From assembly GCA_903842755.1 (NCBI GenBank), contig CAIMNF010000520.1:1-25114 (forward strand): a DNA stretch of 25,114 nucleotides. Reading direction: 5' to 3'. Positions 1 through 6,702 of the stretch are shown here, one piece after another. Below the pieces are notes generated by a model. That model had not been told where the DNA came from. It made no database searches and saw nothing but the letters and a program-made list of their open reading frames with translations. This DNA is from Oligoflexia bacterium (GTDB lineage: Bacteria > Bdellovibrionota > UBA1018 > CAIMNF01). Positions within the stretch are counted from its first letter, which is position 1. Each line of letters starts with the position of its first letter. A program made the position numbers and the translations under genes.

Positions 1-480
1 CATAAATTGCCAAATGCCCAACGCGCCTACCTTTGACTTCGCCTCTTGGACAAACCCGCTTTCCACAAAGGGTAAGCGCGTGAGTTCGACCGGCACGCCT
101 TCTTCTTTAAACATCTCTTCCATGCGCTTTAGGTAAAGCTTTGAGATTTGAAAGGCCGTCTCGAGCCGGTCGCGCTGCCCCACCTGCGCACGAATATGGT
201 CTGCTTTTTTTGTTCGATGAATTTGATTGCGCTCTTCTTCGATTAACTTGGGGTCGTTCGGCAGCACATGATAAACGATCGACAAATCCTCAGAATCATG
301 GAGAACAGCATCGTGGCTCGTGTACTCGGTAAAAATCTTTACCCAAAATTTTACTTGTTGCTCCGACCAAGGCCCAAGCTTTACTCCTAAGTTTTCAAAC
401 CGGGATTGCGACATGGGCGACGAATAGGCTAGGCTAACACTCATGAAAAAAACAGCAGCAACTGCCCTGATGGTGACCAT
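1..480 (-). CDS. Lytic murein transglycosylase, SLT/MltD-like (partial, C-terminus outside window)
   Basis: Reading the minus strand from 480 to the window edge gives 160 open residues. The end carries the family-1 lytic transglycosylase core: LTRLPFVESGF with the presumed catalytic Glu140, then GALGIWQFM. This matches MltD/Slt-type enzymes that cleave peptidoglycan glycan strands to 1,6-anhydro products; the rest of the domain and any LysM repeats lie off the left edge. In-frame ATG codons occur at 480, 444 and 414. I chose 480 because it gives a credible signal peptide (MVTIRAVAAVFFMSVSLAYS), whereas a start at 414 would leave the enzyme without an export signal. No strong ribosome binding site supports any of the three. 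The 5' end overlaps the divergent gene at 443 head-to-head. The enzyme family is secure; the start is not. Confidence 0.8.
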   Translation of the reverse strand, partial: MVTIRAVAAVFFMSVSLAYSSPMSQSRFENLGVKLGPWSEQQVKFWVKIFTEYTSHDAVLHDSEDLSIVYHVLPNDPKLIEEERNQIHRTKKADHIRAQVGQRDRLETAFQISKLYLKRMEEMFKEEGVPVELTRLPFVESGFVQEAKSKVGALGIWQFM

Positions 481-1555
481 CCCGGTGCTGTTGTTCTTTG
501 GTGCGCTTAAAATTCGTGGACCCATGCTCCCTGAGCATAATTCAAAAAACGAAATCCGGATACTGATTGACCGTTTGCCGGTGATGTTTAACGAAAGCCA
601 ACATTCTGACATCGCCGCCCGAAAAATCTGGCCTTTGATTGAGGAAGCTCATTATCGAATTTCGTCCTTCAATCCGCTCGAAGAACTCGTTTTAGAACCC
701 CCTCGCTCCGAAGGTGCGATGAACGGTGCCCCGTCAAAACCAACCTTACGTTTTATTTATATTCAAGACGAACTGACCCGAGCGCTTGCGTTTGACAAAG
801 GTGATGCGGACGTGGCCTTTTCCGCTCTCTCGCTCTCGAAAACGATTTGGCTCCAACGGCGGTTAAATTCCTCGCAGTTTTTTTTAGTTCCTGGAACCAA
901 CATTTCCTTTTTAGGCTTTAATCTCACAAACCCCGTCCTTTCGTCCCTTCAAACCCGTCGGGCCATTGCCCAGGCACTTCCGGTTCCGGAATGGATTCAC
1001 GAGCGCTGGAAGGATTGGTTAGTCCCGTTGAAAGAATTTAACTTACCGCTCTTTGACCTAACCGAAAGCAAAACTTATTTTGCAGCCCAACCGCCCATTT
1101 CACTTTCCTACCTGACCACCCCCGTGCGCGAAGGTTACGAGACGGCGCTCCTCATGCGCGAAGCCTTAAAAAAAGTCGGGGTAAAACTACTCGTCCAAAC
1201 GGTCGAGCCCGCCCTGTATTATTCGCGGTTAAAAAAAGGTCAAGATGATCTTTTTTCGGCCAGAATGCTGCGTTTTTCGGTCCACGACCCGGTCCTGGAT
1301 TACGTTAAAACAGGCGGCGAGAAAAATTATTTTCATTACTCAAATCCTTCCCTGGATCACTTTTTGTTAAACAATCCGGGTGCCGACCTTTCGTCGATTC
1401 ACACGTGGATTGAAGAGGACCTACCCTTTGTGCCCCTCTACAGTTGGACGAACGCCCTGATCTTAAACCCAACGGTTCGATTCAAAAAAAACACTCCGCC
1501 CGAATTTGCCCAGAGCTACCTTTTTTTGCTAGATTTAGAAACTACGACCCACTAA
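443..1555 (+). CDS. Family-5 extracellular solute-binding protein (oligopeptide/nickel type), short form
   Basis: 370 residues starting with a lysine-bearing n-region and hydrophobic core (MKKTAATALMVTIPVLLFFG), so exported or anchored at the inner membrane. The body shows hallmarks of ABC-transporter family-5 binding proteins: a GDADVAF segment near residue 120, then SFLGFNLTNPVLSSLQTRRAIAQAL, which corresponds to the 'FN...PF.D.RVRQAI' region, and a later ALYYSRLKKGQDDLFSAR region. Typical members are about 500-600 residues, so part of the fold is missing or shortened. No permease or ATPase genes are nearby; the downstream genes are for rRNA modification and LPS, so ligand and partner are unknown. 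It begins inside the 5' end of the divergent transglycosylase reading frame. A later start at 470 is possible but would lose the positive n-region. Confidence 0.72.
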   Translation: MKKTAATALMVTIPVLLFFGALKIRGPMLPEHNSKNEIRILIDRLPVMFNESQHSDIAARKIWPLIEEAHYRISSFNPLEELVLEPPRSEGAMNGAPSKPTLRFIYIQDELTRALAFDKGDADVAFSALSLSKTIWLQRRLNSSQFFLVPGTNISFLGFNLTNPVLSSLQTRRAIAQALPVPEWIHERWKDWLVPLKEFNLPLFDLTESKTYFAAQPPISLSYLTTPVREGYETALLMREALKKVGVKLLVQTVEPALYYSRLKKGQDDLFSARMLRFSVHDPVLDYVKTGGEKNYFHYSNPSLDHFLLNNPGADLSSIHTWIEEDLPFVPLYSWTNALILNPTVRFKKNTPPEFAQSYLFLLDLETTTH

Positions 1556-1565
1556 AGTGGGACTC

Positions 1566-2396
1566 ATGAAACGCGTCCTTTGTCCTATTTTACCCAAGCT
1601 AGGGCAAAGCATCGAGCTTGATCCCACCGAAGCCAAACACCTCACCACCGTTTTACGTGCCCGCGAAGGCGACGAAATCGAACTTCTGAATGGAGCCGGA
1701 CAAAAATCACAGGGAGTATTGTCCATTCAAGGAAAAAAAATTGCGGTGACCGGCACTAGCCAGCCCGTGCGAAATGCAAAACTCAATGCGCTCCCCATCC
1801 ATCTAAAAGTGGCAATCCTGAAAGGCGATGCCATGGAATGGGTGATCGAAAAAGCAGTCGAGCTTGGCGTAAAATCAATCACCCCATTGCTGACCGACTA
1901 TACCGTCGTGCAAGTTCAAAAAAAGGGCATAGATGCTTTTTTAGAGCGCTGGCAAAAAATTGCGGATCAGGCGCTAAAGCAATGTGGGAGACTTGAGCGA
2001 ATCCACTTCCACGAACCCGTTTCGCTCCTGGAAGCCTTCATTCATCCACCGTATTCGACTTTTTGGTTAGATGAATCTCTTGCCGAGGAAGGGCGTGCCC
2101 GCCACCATCTGCAAAACGAATTATCGTCCCACGCGCGTGCACCGATTGGGCTTTTAGTAGGGCCGGAAGGGGGCTTTAGTCCCGCCGAGCGGGAGCGACT
2201 TTTTCAATTGACTGGCCACTCCATCCACGAGATAAATAAAGGCGAGGCAAATAAACAGGTACTCATCGGATGTCATTTAGGGAGCCTTGTTTTAAGAGCG
2301 GAAACGGCAGCGCTGATGGGAATTTCGTTAATTGCAGGAAAGTTGGGAGCCTTCGAACATGGAACAGCAGACCCCGAAGCAAAAGATTCAGTTTAA
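1566..2396 (+). CDS. rsmE: 16S rRNA (uracil1498-N3)-methyltransferase RsmE
   Basis: RsmE is a SPOUT-class enzyme that uses S-adenosylmethionine to methylate N3 of U1498 in 16S rRNA. The N-terminal PUA-like part (KRVLCPIL... HLTTVLRAREGDEI) and the C-terminal SPOUT knot are both present: KGDAMEWVIEKAVELGV, KIADQALKQCGR, GPEGGFSPAE and LGSLVLRAETAAL, the last a variant of the usual LGPRILRAETA. The ATG at 1566 is preferred to the GTG at 1557 because MKRVL matches the family N-terminus and a GGGA lies just upstream. It follows the binding-protein gene by 10 bases. After the knot there is an extra tail of roughly 20 residues whose coding sequence overlaps the next gene by 38 bases, so that tail may be shaped by the overlap rather than by enzyme function. 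Confidence 0.93.
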   Translation: MKRVLCPILPKLGQSIELDPTEAKHLTTVLRAREGDEIELLNGAGQKSQGVLSIQGKKIAVTGTSQPVRNAKLNALPIHLKVAILKGDAMEWVIEKAVELGVKSITPLLTDYTVVQVQKKGIDAFLERWQKIADQALKQCGRLERIHFHEPVSLLEAFIHPPYSTFWLDESLAEEGRARHHLQNELSSHARAPIGLLVGPEGGFSPAERERLFQLTGHSIHEINKGEANKQVLIGCHLGSLVLRAETAALMGISLIAGKLGAFEHGTADPEAKDSV

Positions 2397-3069
2397 ACCC
2401 GTACACGAGGGAATGGGATTTCACCCTTTTGCAGACGGACTTCCCTACGCTCCGGCTAGCAAAACCAGCACCGGCTCTGACTCGCAAACCAAAGTGAACC
2501 TCAGTCAGGGAACGGGAGCGGTAGCAGCGGGCAGGCCCCAATTCGCCAATCTTAAAAACCCCCAGTATTCGAACCCAAATGCGCCAACGCCGAGCTCGGC
2601 AAGGACCTATACGACCGTAAAAACCGCTCCGGCACCTGCACTGGTTAAGCCTGTCCAAACCCCGATCGCGGCTGCTCCACAAACTCTTCCGCCTGAACCC
2701 ACTTTTATTCGGCGGAGGGTATTCGCCTATCTTTTAGACATGACCGTTCACGCCGGGTTTTGGCTTCTGACCAATCTTGCCGCACTTTTTATTTTCCAAT
2801 TCCAAATAGACTCCGAAATCTTTTCAGAAAACGTGATGCAATTTGCGGCCTTTTTTGTGGTTTCGCAATGGATTTTTATCGCTCTCCAAGAAATGCTTTT
2901 TGAAACAACCTTAGGAAAAGTATTTTTTAATTTAGAGTTTAAGCGAAACCACCGCTCCCTCCTTCTACGCTCGCTTGTTTTTATGCTGGGGATTGCTTGT
3001 TTGGGCTTAGGATTTTATTTCCGGCCACAAGATCGGTTTGGACAAATTAAGCTTAGGTCACAGGGATAA
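2359..3069 (+). CDS. RDD-family membrane protein with disordered N-terminus
   Basis: 236 residues. The first half is Pro/Ala/Thr/Asn-rich and probably disordered, but it contains a well-formed peptide, GMGFHPFADGLPYAP, about 18 residues in. The second half is an RDD domain: FIRRRVFAYLLDMTVHAGFW supplies the Arg and Asp of the name, with hydrophobic helices around LLTNLAALFIF, FAAFFVVSQWIFIAL and SLVFMLGIACLGLGFYF, and the family TLGKVFFNLEF motif in the position of the usual TPGK. RDD proteins are inner-membrane proteins of mostly unknown role, some linked to ion transport. The start is the ATG at 2359, with GGGAG at 2345-2349 as ribosome binding site; an in-frame TTG at 2332 is less likely. 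It begins inside rsmE and ends 9 bases before rfaE2, consistent with one operon. Confidence 0.82.
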   Translation: MEQQTPKQKIQFKPVHEGMGFHPFADGLPYAPASKTSTGSDSQTKVNLSQGTGAVAAGRPQFANLKNPQYSNPNAPTPSSARTYTTVKTAPAPALVKPVQTPIAAAPQTLPPEPTFIRRRVFAYLLDMTVHAGFWLLTNLAALFIFQFQIDSEIFSENVMQFAAFFVVSQWIFIALQEMLFETTLGKVFFNLEFKRNHRSLLLRSLVFMLGIACLGLGFYFRPQDRFGQIKLRSQG

Positions 3070-3078
3070 TCACACCGT

Positions 3079-3561
3079 ATGATTAAAAAGAAAGCGCTCG
3101 CGCCCGCTCACTTATTGAACGAGCTTGCCCGACTAAGGACCAAGAACCCTAAGCTCAGTGTCGTGTTTACGAACGGCTGTTTTGATTTACTTCATGCCGG
3201 TCACGTCATTTATCTCGAAAAAGCGCGCACCCTTGGGGATATTTTGATTGTCGCGCTAAACACGGACGAATCGGTAAAGCGCCTAAAGGGTCCCTCGCGC
3301 CCCTTAAATTCCATCCAAGACCGATCACAAGTAATTGCGGCATTAGAAAGCGTCTCGTTTACGACTTGGTTTGGAGAAGACACCCCGCTTGCGTTAATCA
3401 AAAAAATTAAACCCAATATTCTCGTCAAGGGCGGTGATTATTCCGCAAAAAATGTGGTGGGTTATACCGAAATCACGGAACTTGGGGGCAAAGTAAAAAT
3501 CATTCCTTTTGTGGAAGGAAAAAGTACGACGGGGATCATTGCAAAAGCAAAGACGAATTGA
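3079..3561 (+). CDS. rfaE2: D-glycero-beta-D-manno-heptose 1-phosphate adenylyltransferase (stand-alone)
   Basis: 160 residues, a cytidylyltransferase-like nucleotidyltransferase that makes ADP-heptose from heptose 1-phosphate and ATP for the LPS inner core. The nucleotide-binding signature is NGCFDLLHAGH (residues 32-42, with the HxGH histidines 39 and 42). It is followed by LKGPSRPLNSIQDRSQVIAAL, KPNILVKGGDY and a terminal segment matching the usual GxSTTxII pattern. In E. coli this domain is the C-terminal half of bifunctional HldE; here it is a separate protein, as in organisms with split RfaE1/RfaE2. No kinase partner is visible in the window. It sits 9 bases after the RDD gene and its 3' end overlaps the next gene. 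Assignment is firm. Confidence 0.93.
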   Translation: MIKKKALAPAHLLNELARLRTKNPKLSVVFTNGCFDLLHAGHVIYLEKARTLGDILIVALNTDESVKRLKGPSRPLNSIQDRSQVIAALESVSFTTWFGEDTPLALIKKIKPNILVKGGDYSAKNVVGYTEITELGGKVKIIPFVEGKSTTGIIAKAKTN

Positions 3562-4333
3562 TCGATTACGGTTTGGACTTCTGCTCGTTTTGATGGCGCT
3601 TCCGCTTGATCGAAGTTGGTCGCAGGACGGAACGACCCTTTATAAAATTGAAGATATTGACCCCAAGGCAACCCCAAGCTTCTTTACCCCGCAACTTTTG
3701 CGTTTTCTACATTTTTCGGATTGGCCAAATACTCCAATCGAAGCGATTCGGACCCCCGATCACCCCCACACGATTGGGATGCTTAAAAAAACTGTTATTC
3801 CAGTTCCGCTTGCAGCCGTCGTCACGCTGACGGAACAATTTGAAGCTTATCCTAAAATTTGGGAAGACCTCTTGGAGAGCAAAATCCTTTCGCGCGACCG
3901 CAATCGCACTTATGTCGAAATCACCCGCAAACGACCTACCTTTTTTATGCCAAAAATTAATTTTCAAATGGTTTATGTTTCGGACAAGTCCCAGGCCGGC
4001 CACGTGGTTTACCGACAGCAACTGATCAAAGGCAATCAAGTAAAAACGAGCGATAGCTTAGTGATCCTTGATCAAGTCTCGGATACGCAAACTTCAATCA
4101 AGGTCGTGAATTTTTTTGATCCTGACTTGGGCCTTTTAAATTCCATCGCCCCAAGCAAAATCTGGAGCGAGAGCTTAAAAGCCGGCATCAGCGACGATCA
4201 AGCGTTTCGCCTTAAACTTGAGCACCCAGATTGGAGCGTTGAGCAGATTTCAGAAGAGGCGAAAAAATCGACCAAGAATTTTCGGGCTGACCAAATCCCG
4301 TCCGTAAATCTTTCGCAAATCCAATTAAATTGA
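3539..4333 (+). CDS. Exported START/SRPBCC-like protein (tentative)
   Basis: About 264 residues from a TTG at 3539; the reading frame is open upstream to another TTG at 3509. I prefer 3539 because QKQRRIDRLRFGLLLVLMALPL then forms a signal peptide ending near RSWSQ, and GGGGA lies just upstream. An ATG at 3593 would remove the basic n-region. The mature part resembles START/polyketide-cyclase folds: PVPLAAVVTLTEQFEAYPKIW in place of the usual 'v..v...i.d...yp.W', followed by beta-strand-like NRTYVEITRKRP, KINFQMVYVSD and TSIKVVNFFDP. That similarity is by eye, so lipid or hydrophobic ligand binding is only an inference. It overlaps rfaE2 by 23 bases and is probably the last gene of the operon. 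It ends 4 bases short of the convergent gene's stop. Confidence 0.6.
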   Translation: MQKQRRIDRLRFGLLLVLMALPLDRSWSQDGTTLYKIEDIDPKATPSFFTPQLLRFLHFSDWPNTPIEAIRTPDHPHTIGMLKKTVIPVPLAAVVTLTEQFEAYPKIWEDLLESKILSRDRNRTYVEITRKRPTFFMPKINFQMVYVSDKSQAGHVVYRQQLIKGNQVKTSDSLVILDQVSDTQTSIKVVNFFDPDLGLLNSIAPSKIWSESLKAGISDDQAFRLKLEHPDWSVEQISEEAKKSTKNFRADQIPSVNLSQIQLN

Positions 4334-4337
4334 ATTC

Positions 4338-4874
4338 TTATTTGTTCGGATTTTTGCGGTCAAACATCGCGACCGATGAGAGCGAAAGCCCAAACACAAT
4401 CCACGCAAAAAACATGACACCGCTTGGAATTTGAGCCTCACGGTAAGCTTGGCAAGAAGGTAAGAAAAGATTGGTAATAAAGACCCAAGAAAACGCGGCC
4501 CAGGTCACTCCCATTCCCCATAATGCTTTTAGGTGATTTACTCCTGTAAAATGAGCATAAACTGCGCCCGAAAATGCAGACAGTGCGCCATGCGCCAGGA
4601 GGCCAACCACAATGCCTTTTGAATTTCCAAACTCAAGAGCCGATCGGCCCAAAAAAGGAAGCGCCGCAATTCGCATCGGTGCAGTCAAATCAAACCCCTT
4701 TAACCCGCAATAAATCATTCCAAAAATAACCATCACGGCTGCAGCAAAAAGTCCCGCAAGGATTCCTGCCACGATTCGAGCAGCACGGGGATTAACCCAC
4801 ATTTGCACAAGGTTGTACTCCCCTTCGAGAGTGTCCGGATTAAAATTTTTGCTTTTGAGTGTATTGATGTCCAT
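4338..4874 (-). CDS. Conserved-looking four-helix membrane protein, function unknown
   Basis: 178 residues. A polar N-terminus of about 30 residues is followed by four hydrophobic segments at roughly 32-58, 87-109, 118-138 and 151-171, and a short basic tail (DRKNPNK). This is a typical small polytopic inner-membrane protein. Small Gly/Ala-rich helices (GILAGLFAAAV, GLLAHGALSAFSGAV) suggest close helix packing. I do not recognise the family. It converges on the 443-4333 gene run with only 4 bases between the two stop codons and no obvious terminator hairpin. The upstream gene on the same strand is the deoxynucleoside kinase/LysM pair, 99 bases away, so co-transcription cannot be excluded. Confidence 0.7.
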   Translation of the reverse strand: MDINTLKSKNFNPDTLEGEYNLVQMWVNPRAARIVAGILAGLFAAAVMVIFGMIYCGLKGFDLTAPMRIAALPFLGRSALEFGNSKGIVVGLLAHGALSAFSGAVYAHFTGVNHLKALWGMGVTWAAFSWVFITNLFLPSCQAYREAQIPSGVMFFAWIVFGLSLSSVAMFDRKNPNK

Positions 4875-4973
4875 ATGACCCTAAGCCTACCAAGGTCTGA
4901 ACAGAATTTCTACTCAGGAATCAAGCTCAGGCATTAAATCAGGGCAAACAATGACCGCAATTGAATACGGGAC

Positions 4974-5780
4974 TTATTTTGACGCTGGTTTTCGGGCTTC
5001 GGGCTGTGCAGGCTGAGGTGCGACTTGGGGAGCGGCTTGATCTTGAGGCTGGGCGGGATCAACTTCGGCGTGGCCACGGTTAGTATGTTTTGGTTTCTTT
5101 CCGTGAGTCAAGCGGTGCCCCGGATCCGGTTGATAGTACAGATAAAAACCCGCATAAATTCGATTCGGGTTTTTAATCAGGTCTCGGTTATAATCGTAGA
5201 GTTTTTTCCACTTCAAGGGCGTCCCATAAACATCATCAGAGATGCTGCCCAATGTATCGCCGTTTTTGATTTTGTACTTTTCACCGCTTTTTTCTACGGC
5301 GCCACCGCTAGACGAACTTAAACTGAGTATCGTTCCCGGAGGAACGTTGGAGGGATCCTTAATGACCGAACGGTTCGAATCATAAATATCTTTCCATCGG
5401 TAAAGATCACCGTACTGTTCGAACGCAATTCTCATCAGAGTATCGCCCTTTTTCACTCGATATTGGGTAGCAGGCCCTTGCGATTTTTCAGCGGAAACCG
5501 GCTGCGCCTCTGCATTTTGCGTTACCTCAACTGGTGCTTGGGAAGTTTCTTCCGTGGTCACCGAAGGCATCGGGGCTTGAGCTGCTAAATTGGGGTCTTC
5601 AACCAAGGGAGACGCTGGATCAGAACCAGGCACAGGGTTCGTATTCGCAGGAGCTGCTTGATCGGCTGTTTCAGCAACAGGAGCTGCACCCTCATCTACT
5701 TTAGAGTGTGAACACGCCGTAAGCGAGAACGCTACCGCTCCCATGATTGCCATTTTAATTTTGAAATTGGTTTGACCCAT
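4974..5780 (-). CDS. Lipoprotein with two LysM domains
   Basis: 268 residues. The N-terminus is a lipoprotein signal peptide with lipobox LTAC, the acylated residue being Cys23. A Pro/Ala/Glu/Gln-rich linker leads to two LysM domains: RVKKGDTLMRIAFEQYGD (from about residue 107) and KIKNGDTLGSISDDVYG (from about 167), each continuing into the expected W-K-x-I/L-Y and N...I.P motifs. The C-terminus is a His/Lys then Pro/Gln/Ala-rich tail. LysM binds the N-acetylglucosamine parts of peptidoglycan, so this protein probably tethers a membrane to the cell wall; no catalytic domain is present. The start is supported by a GGAGG five bases upstream of the ATG. It lies 112 bases downstream of the kinase gene. 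Confidence 0.88.
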   Translation of the reverse strand: MGQTNFKIKMAIMGAVAFSLTACSHSKVDEGAAPVAETADQAAPANTNPVPGSDPASPLVEDPNLAAQAPMPSVTTEETSQAPVEVTQNAEAQPVSAEKSQGPATQYRVKKGDTLMRIAFEQYGDLYRWKDIYDSNRSVIKDPSNVPPGTILSLSSSSGGAVEKSGEKYKIKNGDTLGSISDDVYGTPLKWKKLYDYNRDLIKNPNRIYAGFYLYYQPDPGHRLTHGKKPKHTNRGHAEVDPAQPQDQAAPQVAPQPAQPEARKPASK

Positions 5781-5785
5781 ATTTG

Positions 5786-5790
5786 CCTCC
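5786..5790 (-). promoter_or_regulatory. Shine-Dalgarno site of the LysM lipoprotein gene
   Basis: GGAGG on the minus strand, followed by a five-base spacer (CAAAT) and the ATG ending at 5780. It fixes the start of the LysM gene and shows that canonical ribosome binding sites are used in this genome. Confidence 0.75.
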
Positions 5791-5826
5791 GAGAACTTCT
5801 TCGGTCGTTCGCTCTGAAATCTTGAT

Positions 5827-5854
5827 AAAAAATATTAAGGAAAGCTTGAGCTTT
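5827..5854 (-). terminator. Weak intrinsic terminator candidate after the kinase gene
   Basis: On the minus strand, about 40 bases past the kinase stop, AAAGC-TCAA-GCTTT can fold (5841-5854) and is followed by CCTTAATATTTTTT. The stem is only five or six base pairs and AU-rich, so termination would be partial; it could let some kinase transcripts run into the LysM gene. Confidence 0.3.
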
Positions 5855-5892
5855 AGCCAGAACCTGCGCCAGCGCAAACCGTCAATTTTTGA

Positions 5893-6543
5893 TCACCGTA
5901 AAAACAAGTCTTGCTGATCGAGCATTTCGATGACGCGGCCGCAGATTTGCTGGAAGTCCCCGGGCCTTGCCACAAAATCCAAATCATCGCTTTCAATCAC
6001 CAGCTTTTTGCCTTCCCGGTAGCTGGTAATCCAATCATCATAAAAACCATTGAGGTTAAGCAAATAGTCGGCCGGCATATCTTGCTCATATTCTCGCCCC
6101 CGTTTTTGAATTTGTTCCTTTAGCCTAGGTAACGATTTTCGAAGATAAATCATCAAATCGGGCGGCTGAAGCGCGGAACAAAGGACTTTATAAATTTCCA
6201 AATAATTTTGATAGTCCCGCTCTTCCAGTTTTCCGGTCTCGTAAAGGTTTCGCGCAAAAATGTTCGCGTCTTCATAAATCGTTCGATCTTGAATTGCGCT
6301 AGAGGTGCCTTGGGTGATCACCTGATGGGCCTTTACCCGATGGGTCATGAAGTAAATTTGCAGCGGAAAACTCCACCGCTTCATATCGACATAAAAGTCT
6401 GCAAGGTACGGATTGTCGGTGACGGACTCGAAATGGGGTTGCCATTGAAAGTGTTGCGCCAACATTTGGGTAAGCGTTGTTTTACCAGTACCAATGTTGC
6501 CCGCTACGGCCACAAAAATTTTTTGACTCCCCGTCTGTACCAT
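5893..6543 (-). CDS. Deoxynucleoside kinase (dNK/dGK-dAK family)
   Basis: 216 residues. The P-loop GNIGTGKTT (residues 15-23) starts an NMP-kinase-like fold. AIQDRTIYEDANIFARNL contains the DR(S/T) motif of deoxynucleoside kinases, here DRT, and LPRLKEQIQKRGREYEQ is the lid with its arginines. These enzymes phosphorylate deoxynucleosides to dNMPs for salvage; the bacterial branch with this sequence style includes deoxyguanosine and deoxyadenosine kinases, but substrate preference cannot be read from sequence alone. The ATG at 6543 is the earliest possible start because an in-frame TAA lies a few codons upstream; a GGGGG abuts it. It is divergent from citrate synthase, with a 159-base AT-rich interval. 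Nucleotide salvage would suit an organism that takes up prey or environmental DNA, but that is inference. Confidence 0.88.
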   Translation of the reverse strand: MVQTGSQKIFVAVAGNIGTGKTTLTQMLAQHFQWQPHFESVTDNPYLADFYVDMKRWSFPLQIYFMTHRVKAHQVITQGTSSAIQDRTIYEDANIFARNLYETGKLEERDYQNYLEIYKVLCSALQPPDLMIYLRKSLPRLKEQIQKRGREYEQDMPADYLLNLNGFYDDWITSYREGKKLVIESDDLDFVARPGDFQQICGRVIEMLDQQDLFLR

Positions 6544-6702
6544 CCCCCGTTCTTAAGTCTTGGGGACATTAAAGTCTAGAGGTCGATTTGCTTTTTTGGT
6601 TTAATTTTCTAAGAACATATAAGCCTATTTCAGTCCGCTGCCTGATAATAATTTAGAAAGCGCCTTTTTAATTTGCCTGATTTGCATTAGCGTTAAAAGG
6701 GT
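6544..6702. promoter_or_regulatory. Divergent control region between deoxynucleoside kinase and citrate synthase
   Basis: This 159-base AT-rich interval must hold promoters in both directions. A possible plus-strand core is TATAAG at 6618-6623 with the poor -35 TTTGGT at 6595-6600 (17-base spacer); the -35 match is weak and I do not insist on it. AAAAGGGT directly precedes the citrate synthase ATG as ribosome binding site. No clear operator palindrome is visible. Confidence 0.35.

Noticed and set aside
2263..2682. 139-codon minus-strand frame opposite rsmE/RDD
   Set aside because: Shadow of two overlapping plus-strand genes; Arg/Ser/Leu-rich with no recognisable motif.
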